Shown piece by piece: positions 24,148-32,687 of a stretch of DNA of 64,000 nt. The notes beneath the pieces were generated by a model, which worked only from the letters and a program-made list of their open reading frames with translations, was not told the origin of the DNA and made no database searches. The first letter of the stretch is position 1, and every line of letters begins with the position of its first letter. Source of the DNA: UBA4660 sp034408895 (lineage in GTDB: Bacteria > Bacteroidota > Bacteroidia > Flavobacteriales_D > Sanyastnellaceae); assembly GCA_034408895.1 (NCBI GenBank), contig JAWXCI010000073.1, positions 1 through 64,000 of the forward strand, read 5' to 3'. The translations under genes and the position numbers were made by a program.

Positions 24148-24822
24148 TTAAGATTTCGACACCACCTTTTGCGCATTCTTATGATCTGCAAGAAATTGTG
24201 CCAGGCCATTGTCAGTCAATGGATGTTTAAGCAATGCCATAATTACGCTTAAGGGGCCGGTCATCACATCGGCACCAATTTCAGCACACTGGATAATGTG
24301 GATAGGATGGCGAATGGAAGCTGCAAGAATTTCTGTGTCGTAGCCATAGTTGTCGTAGATGGTTCGGATAAGAGCTATGAGTTGAACACCGTCAGTAGAT
24401 ACATCATCGAGTCGGCCAATGAATGGTGAAACATAGGTGGCACCCGCCTTGGCCGCAAGTAATGCCTGGCCTGCCGAAAATATCAGAGTGCAATTAGTCT
24501 TGATACCCTTGTCCGAAAAATATTTCAGTGCTTTTACACCATCTTTTATCATGGGCACTTTCACCACAATGTTCGGATGAAGCGATGCCAGTTCTTCGCC
24601 TTCAATAATGATGTTTTCAAAATCGGTGGCAATCACTTCTGCGCTCACATCACCATCACCTACAATGTTACAGATGTCCACATAATGCTTCAGCACATTG
24701 TCTTTACCGCTGATGCCTTCTTTGGCCATTAGCGATGGATTGGTGGTGACACCATCTAGCACCCCAAGGTCGTTGGCTTCGCGTATCTGAGCCAGGTTGG
24801 CAGTATCAATAAAGAATTTCAT
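24148..24822 (-). CDS. tal: Transaldolase (TalC/fructose-6-phosphate aldolase-like)
   Basis: A 224-residue TIM-barrel enzyme of the short transaldolase group, which transfers dihydroxyacetone units between sugar phosphates in the non-oxidative pentose phosphate pathway. Diagnostic segments are MKFFIDTANLAQIREA, GVTTNPSLMAKEG, NIVVKVPM with the Schiff-base lysine, TLIFSAGQALLAAKAGATYVSPFIGRLDD and LAASIRHPIHI. The fructose-6-phosphate aldolase alternative has the same fold. The ATG at 24822 is set by family alignment and by the promoter 22 bases upstream. It heads the leftward run containing mntA, hepT and the yciO-like gene. Confidence 0.93.
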   Translation of the reverse strand: MKFFIDTANLAQIREANDLGVLDGVTTNPSLMAKEGISGKDNVLKHYVDICNIVGDGDVSAEVIATDFENIIIEGEELASLHPNIVVKVPMIKDGVKALKYFSDKGIKTNCTLIFSAGQALLAAKAGATYVSPFIGRLDDVSTDGVQLIALIRTIYDNYGYDTEILAASIRHPIHIIQCAEIGADVMTGPLSVIMALLKHPLTDNGLAQFLADHKNAQKVVSKS

Positions 24823-24843
24823 GCGGGTAAATTTTGTTGGCGA

Positions 24844-24851
24844 CAAAATTA
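24844..24851 (-). promoter_or_regulatory. Promoter -7 element for the transaldolase
   Basis: On the minus strand this reads TAATTTTG, a full match, about 21 bases before the start. Confidence 0.55.
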
Positions 24852-25065
24852 GATGCACATCTGAAACCGGGTGATGCAAGTAGTGAACATGCTCTGAACA
24901 AAATGTTCGTTTGGCAAACCACTGTCATCTCATAGTTGCACCTTCAATGGAGAAATACTCTTTTGTCGCTTCGCATAACGATATGAATGGGTGACTGGAG
25001 TTGTGCGCAACTCTAACCCTGATAGATACATTGATATCAAGCCGGTAACTATCGAGTCTCAATTC

Positions 25066-25073
25066 TACATTCG
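25066..25073 (+). promoter_or_regulatory. Probable -7 element for the acyltransferase gene
   Basis: TACATTCG, one mismatch from TAnnTTTG, four bases before the ATG at 25078. It supports that start over an in-frame one at 24991. Confidence 0.4.
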
Positions 25074-25077
25074 CCCC

Positions 25078-26283
25078 ATGCTTCAAGCCCCTATTGACGT
25101 CAATAATTTCGATGCCATTCGCCCTTTCCGCGATGATGAAATTGCCGGAGCTATAGAGCGCCTGCTCCATGATCCACTTTTTTTCCGTGTGCTCAAATAT
25201 GTGTATCCCGGCCTGGGAAAAAAAGTGGTGGTGCAGATGATGAGCGAGATAAAAACTGTGGACGATTTCCAGCAAAACATAAGTGGCCCTGCCATGAAGG
25301 TGATGGCGCAAATGACCACTAGCGGCCTCACCTTTACCGATATGGACAGGATAGACCACAACAAAGCCTACCTTTTTATCTCCAACCACCGCGATATAAT
25401 TCTGGACAGCGCATTGCTGAACGTGAGCCTGATAGAGAAGGGCTATAAGACCACCCACATAGCCATTGGCGAAAACCTTTTGGCCACGCCCTTTGTTCGT
25501 GATCTTGTAAGGGTAAACAAAAACTTCATTGTAAACCGCAACGCCAATGCGAAAGATGTGTTCTATTACTCGCTCCGGCTTTCAAACTATATGCGCCATA
25601 CCATTTGCGAAGACCAAAATTCTATTTGGATTGCCCAGCGCGAAGGCCGCTCCAAGGATGGTGATGACCGAACCGCAACCGGATTGCTAAAGATGTTTGC
25701 CATGAGCATGGACGGCCCAATGGAAGATGCTTTGCTTGCACTCAACATTGTGCCTCTTTGCGTGAGTTATGAATATGATCCCTGCGATATGCTAAAAGCA
25801 AATGAATTGCTCAACATCAAATTCAACGGAAGCCACGAAAAAAAAGCAGGCGAAGATTTCCGCAGCATGATGCGCGGTCTTATTGGTCACAAGGGGCGAG
25901 TAAATATTTCAGTGGGACGCACACCTGTGAAGGACATAGAACAGATGAGAAACATAAGTGGCAAAAACGAAAAAGTAAAATACCTTACTGAATGTATTGA
26001 CCGCGAAATGCATCGCATATACAGGTTGTGGCCCACCAACTACCTCGCTTATGACATACTCAACGGCACACGCGAGTATAAAGAACATTACACCAATATC
26101 CAACGCATAGCATTCGGCAACAGCATACGCGGCAAAGTGGTAAAAATTGGCCTCAACAGGATACAGTGGGGCTGGCCGCGTGAAGGACTTGCCAAAGCTG
26201 CCCGCGAAATTTTATTGGAGATGTACGCGAACCCTGTGTTGAATAAAAAGACGGTGGAACTCGAAACGGTTCATAGTGCATAG
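25078..26283 (+). CDS. PlsC-like glycerolipid acyltransferase family protein
   Basis: A 401-residue acyltransferase of the LPLAT superfamily, likely transferring fatty acyl chains to a lysophospholipid or related lipid. The catalytic HX4D block is FISNHRDIILDSALL, a second block is FIVNRNANAKD, and the substrate phosphate-binding block appears as WIAQREGRSKDGDDRT (replacing the usual PEGTR). It is larger than a typical PlsC (about 240 residues), with extra N- and C-terminal regions. It has no clear signal or membrane segment, so it is probably membrane-associated. The start follows a -7-like element. Confidence 0.75.
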   Translation: MLQAPIDVNNFDAIRPFRDDEIAGAIERLLHDPLFFRVLKYVYPGLGKKVVVQMMSEIKTVDDFQQNISGPAMKVMAQMTTSGLTFTDMDRIDHNKAYLFISNHRDIILDSALLNVSLIEKGYKTTHIAIGENLLATPFVRDLVRVNKNFIVNRNANAKDVFYYSLRLSNYMRHTICEDQNSIWIAQREGRSKDGDDRTATGLLKMFAMSMDGPMEDALLALNIVPLCVSYEYDPCDMLKANELLNIKFNGSHEKKAGEDFRSMMRGLIGHKGRVNISVGRTPVKDIEQMRNISGKNEKVKYLTECIDREMHRIYRLWPTNYLAYDILNGTREYKEHYTNIQRIAFGNSIRGKVVKIGLNRIQWGWPREGLAKAAREILLEMYANPVLNKKTVELETVHSA

Positions 26284-26352
26284 TACATGGGCGGTTACAA
26301 ACGAATGCCAAATTTTAGAACCCCACACTCCTTGAACTATAAACGAGGAACC

Positions 26353-28323
26353 ATGAATCTTGAACCAATGAGACTTTCAACAAAAACACTAATTCTGTTT
26401 TTTCTGCTTCTCCGTTCGGCTGAAGTTTCTGCACAATGTGGTCCTTGCCAATACGAAGCGCAACTGATAACCAACGGTGACTTTTCACAAGGCAACTCTG
26501 GATTCATGACAGATTACGATTTAGGTTTTGGTTTCTGTGCGCTTTGTCCGGAGTCCACGTACGGTGTTGGATTCAACGCATTTTTCTTTCATACAGATTT
26601 TGTGGGAACTGATCATACCAACCCGCCTCTTGAAAATTTTATGATCGTAAACGGCAGTACAATTGCGGGTACCGAAGTGTGGTGCCAATTGGTAAACCTT
26701 CAACCTAGCACATCATACACTTTTAGTTATTGGATGCAGGACGTTGCGGACAACCCAAACCTTCATCCACTCGCCCAACTTGTGGTGATGATAGATGGTG
26801 TGCAACTGGGCAGTATGATGGAAGCCGAAGGCGGATGGCAGGAATGGACAGCCACCTGGAACAGCGGAATGGAATCGCAAGTTGAAATCTGCATCATCAA
26901 CAACCAGAACCAAGGCGGGGGAAATGATTTTGGGCTGGATGATATTTCAATGACCGCTTGCCAGGCATATCAGATAGCCAACACTGCTTATGCAGGAGAA
27001 GACCAAACTATTTGCAGCGAAGAACAAATTCAACTGGGCGAACCATCTGTTACCAATTTTTCTTACTCATGGGATAATGCCATGGGACTGAGCAGCACGT
27101 CATCATCTAATCCAACCATTGCTATTGCTAACAACACTGGTACACCCATCACGCAGCAATACATACTCACCACAGATTCGGCTGGTGTTGGCTGTGTGAT
27201 GCAGGACACGGTACTCATCACCATTCTTCCAGTTCCGGTTTTTTGGTTGGGCAATGATGTGGTGATTTGCGAAGGCGAAACCACCACACTGGATGCAGGC
27301 CCCGGTTGGGATAATGTGATGTGGAGCACCGGAGAAAATGCTCAAACAATAGAAACGGGAATTGAGAATACCTACACCGCAACTGTGGAATTCAACGGAT
27401 GCAATACCAGCGATAACGTTATAGTGGAAGTGATAGAGATGCCTGAAATTGATTTAGGACCCAATCAACTCATTTGTGAAGATGATGAAGCCATTCTTGC
27501 ATCACCCGTTGTTGCCGAATGGAGCACTGGCGAAAGTGCAATGTTCATCACTGTGAACACCACCGGAAGTTATTGGGGCACTTACGAAGAACAGGGATGC
27601 CTCGTCAGTGATACAGTCTTTGTTGAAGTCTATACTTATCCTGTTGTGACACTTGAAGAAGAAGCATTTTTCTGCGAAGGCGAAAGCGTAACACTTAATG
27701 CAGGCATGACTGTTTACTGGAGCACCAATGTGGACGCGCAATCAATCGAAGTGAACGAACAGGGAAACTACACCTGGCTTGCTGCGAACGGCCCGTGCGG
27801 TTTATCCGGAAATGTTTATGTCTATGAAATCCCACTTCCGGTTGCCGATCTCGGTGGCGATTTTTATGGTTGTGATGATGATGTTGCTGAACTGAATGCA
27901 GATGAGGAAATAAATTTTTACAACAACTATTTCTGGTCAACCACAGACACGGTTCCTGCCATTGATGTCAACCAAAGTGGAATCTATTGGGTGATTGAAT
28001 CCAACGATTGTGGACTTGCATCCGACACCATCGAAGTGTTTTTTGAACCTTGCGGTTATGGCTTGTTCATTCCCAACGCTTGCACTGCCAATGGTGATGG
28101 CAAAAACGATGGCTGGTTTGTGGAGGGATACAACATCAAACAGGTAAAAATTCATGTGTATAACAGGCTCGGCAACCTCATCCACTACTCGGAAGCACTT
28201 GGTGAAGAATGGTTGCCCGGTATATTTCTTCCCGGTGATGATGCCTACAATTATTTAATCAACGCAGTTTCCATTTACGGTGATGAGTTTGAAAGGCGCG
28301 GGCACATTTATCTCCTTCGCTGA
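26353..28323 (+). CDS. Secreted T9SS protein with type B (gliding motility-associated) C-terminal domain
   Basis: A 656-residue exported protein. A signal peptide (LILFFLLLRSAEVSAQ) leads into a jelly-roll carbohydrate-binding-like domain (LITNGDFSQGNSGF... ending LDDISMTAC near residue 205). Several Ig-like modules follow, each marked by LGxxxxICEGExxxLxAG...WSTGExxxxIxVxxxGxYW. The protein ends with a type B sorting domain: FIPNACTANGDGKNDGWFVEGYNIKQVKIHVYNRLGNLIHYSE. Cargo of this kind is exported by the T9SS and often retained at the surface as an adhesin. The Met at 26368 is an equally good start. Confidence 0.85.
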   Translation: MNLEPMRLSTKTLILFFLLLRSAEVSAQCGPCQYEAQLITNGDFSQGNSGFMTDYDLGFGFCALCPESTYGVGFNAFFFHTDFVGTDHTNPPLENFMIVNGSTIAGTEVWCQLVNLQPSTSYTFSYWMQDVADNPNLHPLAQLVVMIDGVQLGSMMEAEGGWQEWTATWNSGMESQVEICIINNQNQGGGNDFGLDDISMTACQAYQIANTAYAGEDQTICSEEQIQLGEPSVTNFSYSWDNAMGLSSTSSSNPTIAIANNTGTPITQQYILTTDSAGVGCVMQDTVLITILPVPVFWLGNDVVICEGETTTLDAGPGWDNVMWSTGENAQTIETGIENTYTATVEFNGCNTSDNVIVEVIEMPEIDLGPNQLICEDDEAILASPVVAEWSTGESAMFITVNTTGSYWGTYEEQGCLVSDTVFVEVYTYPVVTLEEEAFFCEGESVTLNAGMTVYWSTNVDAQSIEVNEQGNYTWLAANGPCGLSGNVYVYEIPLPVADLGGDFYGCDDDVAELNADEEINFYNNYFWSTTDTVPAIDVNQSGIYWVIESNDCGLASDTIEVFFEPCGYGLFIPNACTANGDGKNDGWFVEGYNIKQVKIHVYNRLGNLIHYSEALGEEWLPGIFLPGDDAYNYLINAVSIYGDEFERRGHIYLLR

Positions 28324-28354
28324 TTTTTGCACTCTGTATTGAGCATTCATTTCG

Positions 28355-28933
28355 TTGCAATCATTGAAAACTTTACTCATCATTTTTTCTTTTCTGATCT
28401 CACTGGCAGTTCATGCTCAGGAACCAGTTGCAATTGATTCTACTGCGAAAGAAGAAAAATCATTTGGCCAGAAGTTCAGCGAGAAGTGGAAAATGAAACC
28501 GCATTCTCCATTGAAAGCAACTATTTATTCTGCTGTGCTTCCTGGTGCAGGTCAGGTTTACAATCACAAAGCATGGAAGGCGTTGATTGCGGTCGGAGGA
28601 CTTGGAACATGTATCGGATTCATCGTTTACAACAATGACCAATACCAATACTTCCACAGCCAATACATCGCTCAGGTGGATGGTGATCCGAACACAGTTG
28701 TTACAGCATCACCAACATTGGACTTATTCAAGACGCAAGAGAATTATCACCAGCTTCGGGACATCAGTTACATCTGTCTTGGTGCCGTTTACTTTCTTCA
28801 GTTGATTGATGCCAACGTTGACGGACATCTTTTTTACTACGATGTGAGCGATGATTTGAGTTTGAATTTCCACCCATCCCTTGTCCGCACCACAAGTACT
28901 CACCCAGCAATCGGGCTTACGATGAAGTTCTAA
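28355..28933 (+). CDS. DUF5683 membrane-associated protein
   Basis: A 192-residue exported or membrane protein of DUF5683: signal peptide up to LAVHAQ, then the hallmark HSPLKATIYSAVLPGAGQVYNHKAWKALIAVGGLGTCIGFIVYNNDQY and a second hydrophobic segment, ISYICLGAVYFLQLIDANVDGHLF. The function is unknown. It begins with TTG, since no ATG lies nearby. It ends 13 bases before dapB. In many Bacteroidota this family sits between parB and dapB-lepB; here parA and parB are not upstream. Confidence 0.82.
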   Translation: MQSLKTLLIIFSFLISLAVHAQEPVAIDSTAKEEKSFGQKFSEKWKMKPHSPLKATIYSAVLPGAGQVYNHKAWKALIAVGGLGTCIGFIVYNNDQYQYFHSQYIAQVDGDPNTVVTASPTLDLFKTQENYHQLRDISYICLGAVYFLQLIDANVDGHLFYYDVSDDLSLNFHPSLVRTTSTHPAIGLTMKF

Positions 28934-28946
28934 TTTGCGCCCTGAA

Positions 28947-29657
28947 ATGAAAATTGCAATACTGGGTTATGGGAAGATGGGTCACGAGATTGAGGCTATA
29001 GCCAATGAGCGTGGTCATGATATTACCATTCGTTCCTGCACTCACAAACCTTTCCGCCCTGAAGATCTTTCCGGTTCCGATGTGGCTATTGAATTTTCGC
29101 AACCCGATGCCGCTGTAAACAACATCCTCAAATGTTTTGATGCGAATTGTCCAATCGTGGTTGGCACCACAGGCTGGTACATGCGGCTGCCGGAAGTGCG
29201 CACCGAAGCATTGAACCGCAAGCAGGCCATTTTGTACTCAACCAATTTTTCTATTGGGGTGAATGTGCTCTTCCACATCAACCGCGAACTTGCACGAGTG
29301 ATGGATGCATTGAATGAATACGAACCTGCTATCCATGAAATTCATCACATTCACAAACTAGATAAACCATCCGGCACTGCCATAACACTTGCCGAAGGAC
29401 TGATGGAAAATTTTTCGCGCAAGAAAAAATGGATGAACAATGCAAGCGTGAATGCGGATGAACTTGCAGTCACTTCCGAGCGAACAGACGCAGTTCCCGG
29501 TACACATGTTGTCACTTATGATTCTCCTGTTGATACTCTATCCATACGCCACGAAGCTAAAAACCGAAAAGGTTTTGCATTGGGCGCAGTAAAAGCTGCG
29601 GAGTGGCTCAAAGGCCGCACGGGAGTTTTTTCAATGAACGATTTTCTGAAATTCTGA
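28947..29657 (+). CDS. dapB: 4-hydroxy-tetrahydrodipicolinate reductase
   Basis: NAD(P)H-dependent reductase of the diaminopimelate pathway, supplying lysine and the peptidoglycan crosslinking residue. The 236-residue protein starts MKIAILGYGKMGHEIE (Rossmann motif), contains VVGTTGWY, and carries the substrate-binding EIHHIHKLDKPSGTAITLAEG signature with its catalytic histidine and lysine. The length is normal. It is the second gene of DUF5683-dapB-lepB-WbqC, with 13 and 17 bases to its neighbours. Confidence 0.95.
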   Translation: MKIAILGYGKMGHEIEAIANERGHDITIRSCTHKPFRPEDLSGSDVAIEFSQPDAAVNNILKCFDANCPIVVGTTGWYMRLPEVRTEALNRKQAILYSTNFSIGVNVLFHINRELARVMDALNEYEPAIHEIHHIHKLDKPSGTAITLAEGLMENFSRKKKWMNNASVNADELAVTSERTDAVPGTHVVTYDSPVDTLSIRHEAKNRKGFALGAVKAAEWLKGRTGVFSMNDFLKF

Positions 29658-29674
29658 CAAACAAAACACCAATT

Positions 29675-31306
29675 ATGATTCCCTGGATACTTCTCATTTT
29701 ATTACTTCTTGTTTATTCTGCAACCTTGCCCGTGTTGATGAAACGCGCAGGAATGTCATCACCGTTGGCCTACATCCCCATCGTCAACATCATTCCTTTT
29801 TTGAAGATGATGAAACGCCCGTGGTGGTGGTTTTTTCTTTTTCTCGTTCCAGGTGTGAACCTCATTATGCTCACCATCATTAATGTGGAGATGGGGATAT
29901 CGTTCAACAAAAGATCAATGAGCGATCAATGGTTTTTCGGATTGTTACCATGGTGGGCATTGCCGAAACTTGCGTTTGCAGAACCACAACAAAAATTCGT
30001 TGGACCGCGGGACTGGACTGGCAAAAAGAAAAGCACAATGCGCGAGTGGGGCGAAGCAATAATTTTCGCTGTGGTGGCCGCATCCGTTATCCGCACGTTC
30101 GCATTTGAAGCCTTTACCATTCCGACAGGCTCCATGGAAAATTCGATGCTCGTGGGAGATTATCTTTTTGTGAGCAAGATGACTTACGGAGCAAAAATTC
30201 CGCAAACACCATTCTCAGTTCCATTTGTGCACAACCATCTTCCCGGCAGCATGACCAATAGCTACACCGAATGGTTCAGCCTTCCCTATTACCGGTTGCC
30301 GGGCTGGGGGAAAGTGGAGAGATTTGACCCTGTGGTTTTCAATTTTCCGGTGAACGATACCATTCTTGTTCATCCCACATTGTGCGGTTATGATTATCAT
30401 TCCTACTTGAGACAAGATGCCATACACTTTGCTGGAACTGTTGAGAAATATCTTTCTAACACCGCCAAATACGAGGGGATTGCACGCAAAAATTTCATCA
30501 CTAAAAAAGTGTGCATCACTTGTGGCAATGCGCCCATTGAAGGTATCCGCTACCGGCCCATGGATAAAAAAGAAAATTTTGTAAAGCGATGTATAGGACT
30601 TCCGGGTGATGATTTTGAAATACGCGACCGCCAGATTTTTGTGGATGGAAAGCCCCTTGAAAATCCTGTGGATGCCATGTGGAAATATCAGGTGGTCACT
30701 TCTGATGTCAGCCAACTTCGCAAAGTGATGGAGAAGAATAACATCAACATTCACCCCGGCAAAGGCTACTTCGAATCTTTTAGAAATGTTGACAGCCTCT
30801 ATCAGGTTTCCCTTACCGACAAGGCTTTGAAAGAATTGGAGAAAATAAGTTCCATTAAAAAGATTGTTGCTGTTTCCGATCCTCCGGGTTCATCCGGCCC
30901 ATTCCAGATTTGGCCCAATTCAGTAGAGGCTCCTTTCAATATGTGGACACATGACAACATGGGGCCATTTCATATTCCTGCCGAAGGTGAAACCATTCAA
31001 CTTACACCCGAAAACATTATTCTCTATAAACGTTTGATTGATGTTTATGAGAACAATGAATACCAGGAGAAGGCAGGAAAAATTTTTATCAATGGCCAGG
31101 AAACTACATCTTACACCTTCAAACATAATTATTATTGGATGATGGGTGATAACCGCCACAGCTCGCTCGACTGCCGTTTCTGGGGAATGGTGCCCGAAGA
31201 CCATGTGGTGGGCAAACCTGTGTTTACATGGTTTTCCAAAAACCAACAAGACAATCATGGCAACGGCAAGGTGAGATGGAGTCGTATGATGCACAGCGTG
31301 AAGTAA
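29675..31306 (+). CDS. lepB: Signal peptidase I
   Basis: Inner-membrane serine protease that cleaves signal peptides from exported proteins. The 543-residue protein is long for the family. Two N-terminal membrane segments and a cytoplasmic region (1-120) precede the conserved anchor IIFAVVAASVIRTFAFEAFTIPTGSMENSM, with catalytic Ser153. The general-base lysine is Lys304 in NFVKRCIGLPGD. A spacer of about 80 residues lies before it and a longer insertion after it, and the C-terminal box reads WMMGDNRHSSLDCRFWG. The start at 29675 precedes the first hydrophobic segment; an earlier in-frame ATG overlaps dapB. Its stop overlaps the next start by one base (TAATG). Confidence 0.95.
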   Translation: MIPWILLILLLLVYSATLPVLMKRAGMSSPLAYIPIVNIIPFLKMMKRPWWWFFLFLVPGVNLIMLTIINVEMGISFNKRSMSDQWFFGLLPWWALPKLAFAEPQQKFVGPRDWTGKKKSTMREWGEAIIFAVVAASVIRTFAFEAFTIPTGSMENSMLVGDYLFVSKMTYGAKIPQTPFSVPFVHNHLPGSMTNSYTEWFSLPYYRLPGWGKVERFDPVVFNFPVNDTILVHPTLCGYDYHSYLRQDAIHFAGTVEKYLSNTAKYEGIARKNFITKKVCITCGNAPIEGIRYRPMDKKENFVKRCIGLPGDDFEIRDRQIFVDGKPLENPVDAMWKYQVVTSDVSQLRKVMEKNNINIHPGKGYFESFRNVDSLYQVSLTDKALKELEKISSIKKIVAVSDPPGSSGPFQIWPNSVEAPFNMWTHDNMGPFHIPAEGETIQLTPENIILYKRLIDVYENNEYQEKAGKIFINGQETTSYTFKHNYYWMMGDNRHSSLDCRFWGMVPEDHVVGKPVFTWFSKNQQDNHGNGKVRWSRMMHSVK

Positions 31307-31905
31307 TGCTTGCGGTACTTCCGTTGTGTTGCTTCCCTCCTATTCATTGGTGCGCCTTAGCGTTGAAAAGCGAGCACGTTCTCATTGACATTCACGAACA
31401 TTATCCCAAACAGACTTTCAGAAACCGGTATGAAATTCCTGGCGCGAACGGAAAAATGGTTCTCACTATTCCGGTGGTTGGGCAGAAGGGACAGAAAATC
31501 CCTTTCAATGAAATACAGTTGGCTGATGGGAACTGGCGGAAGCAACATTTCCTTTCACTCAAGTCCACTTATCAGCGCTCTGCTTTTTTCGAATACTACG
31601 AAGATGAAGTGAAAAATATTTTTTCTGCCGACCAAAAATTTCTCATCGGCTTCAACCTGGATGCTTTGCTTTTCGTTGAAAACATTTTCGGAAAAAGGAT
31701 CTCCGGGCAGTTCACAGTTGAATACATTGAAAATTTTGATGTGAAAGATTTCAGGAATGAATTTGAACCATCGGTTCAATGGACGCAATTGCCAACCTAC
31801 CCTCAAGTCTTTGGGGACCGACTTGGTTTTGTGAATAATGTTTCAGTGCTCGACTTGATTTTTAATCTCGGTCCCGGTGCAAGGGATTATATGATTAATA
31901 CCTGA
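31306..31905 (+). CDS. WbqC family protein
   Basis: A 199-residue protein of the WbqC family. Family marks are LPLCCFPPIHWCALAL near the start (usually YFPPISYY), EHYPKQTFRNRYEIPGANGKMVLTIPV, WRKQHFLSLKSTYQRSAFFEYYEDEV and a C-terminal PTYPQVFGDRLGFVNNVSVLDLIFNLGP. Members occur in O-antigen and other loci, but the reaction is not established. The start overlaps the lepB stop by one base, so translation is coupled. It ends the four-gene operon and converges on the DinB gene. Confidence 0.87.
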   Translation: MLAVLPLCCFPPIHWCALALKSEHVLIDIHEHYPKQTFRNRYEIPGANGKMVLTIPVVGQKGQKIPFNEIQLADGNWRKQHFLSLKSTYQRSAFFEYYEDEVKNIFSADQKFLIGFNLDALLFVENIFGKRISGQFTVEYIENFDVKDFRNEFEPSVQWTQLPTYPQVFGDRLGFVNNVSVLDLIFNLGPGARDYMINT

Positions 31906-31930
31906 ACCATCTGAAAGTTGCAGCTATAGA

Positions 31931-32383
31931 TCACAGTCGGAGGAAAGCAATAAAGTCTGTCGCAGGTACCACTTCAACAAGAGGGCGAATAAGAGTCAGC
32001 ACTTGTCCGCGGTGATATTGTTGATGCAGGCACAGGTGGGTGAGAATTTCAGAAACCGGATTGGTGAATTCCTGGCCTTTCGTGTTTTTGTATGTTACTC
32101 TTTTCTCCAGCGCGTCAGGTTCTTCGAGCAAAGTCATCCACTTAATTTGGTATTCATCAAGCAACGCTTTGTAACTCGAAACAGGTATATCACTCAACGA
32201 TATTTCAAGTGATGGTGCCGTGCTTTGGGTTCGTGCATACCAGTTTTCGTGAGCAGCAATTAGGTGGTCGAAAATGGTTTTTGCTTTTTCAGGAATGGTG
32301 TCCAAAGAAAGCAATGCATCGGCCACATGAACGGAAGCCCAATGTTCGTGTTTGAGGAGTTGTTGGAAGAAACTGTTGGACAT
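31931..32383 (-). CDS. DinB family protein
   Basis: A 150-residue four-helix-bundle protein. The metal-binding histidine pattern of the DinB/YfiT superfamily is visible: HEHWA near the start, HLIAAHENWYARTQ in the middle and HLCLHQQYHRGQVLTLIRPL near the end, followed by DFIAFLR. Characterised relatives include thiol S-transferases, but most members have unknown substrates. The start MSNSFFQQLLKHEHW is set by family alignment. It stands alone, divergent from the small membrane gene at 32428. Confidence 0.83.
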   Translation of the reverse strand: MSNSFFQQLLKHEHWASVHVADALLSLDTIPEKAKTIFDHLIAAHENWYARTQSTAPSLEISLSDIPVSSYKALLDEYQIKWMTLLEEPDALEKRVTYKNTKGQEFTNPVSEILTHLCLHQQYHRGQVLTLIRPLVEVVPATDFIAFLRL

Positions 32384-32427
32384 TTCTATGGATTGAAGCC
32401 TAATCTGATCAGGCAAATTTGTATCGC

Positions 32428-32681
32428 ATGAATACAGAACTCAGCAAAGAAATAGGCAGGTACTTTAATGATATTTCAACATTGATAGTTGGCGGTGCGG
32501 TGCTATCAACTGTCCCGGAAATTGAAGACATGTCGGACACCTCATTGGTCACAGATGGCTTGGTAATAGCCGTATTTTTTTTGCGGTGTATGGTTTCATT
32601 TTGTCAGTTCTATTGCCACTTGGCACCAGCGCACTTGCGTGGGTAATGTTTCAAAGCAAAAAACACGAATCACAAAACTGA
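32428..32681 (+). pseudogene. Small membrane protein gene interrupted by a frameshift in a T8 run
   Basis: The frame from ATG 32428 reads MNTELSKEIGRYFNDIS, then a hydrophobic segment ending LVIAVFF, where a run of eight T (32575-32582) occurs. The frame then gives LRCMVSFCQF. Adding one T restores a second hydrophobic helix, AVYGFILSVLLPLGTSALAWVMF, and a charged tail ending KKHESQN, with a stop at 32679-32681. The restored product, about 83 residues, would be a two-helix membrane protein. A homopolymer sequencing error is as likely as a true mutation. I do not recognise the family. Confidence 0.6.
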
Positions 32682-32687
32682 CATACG

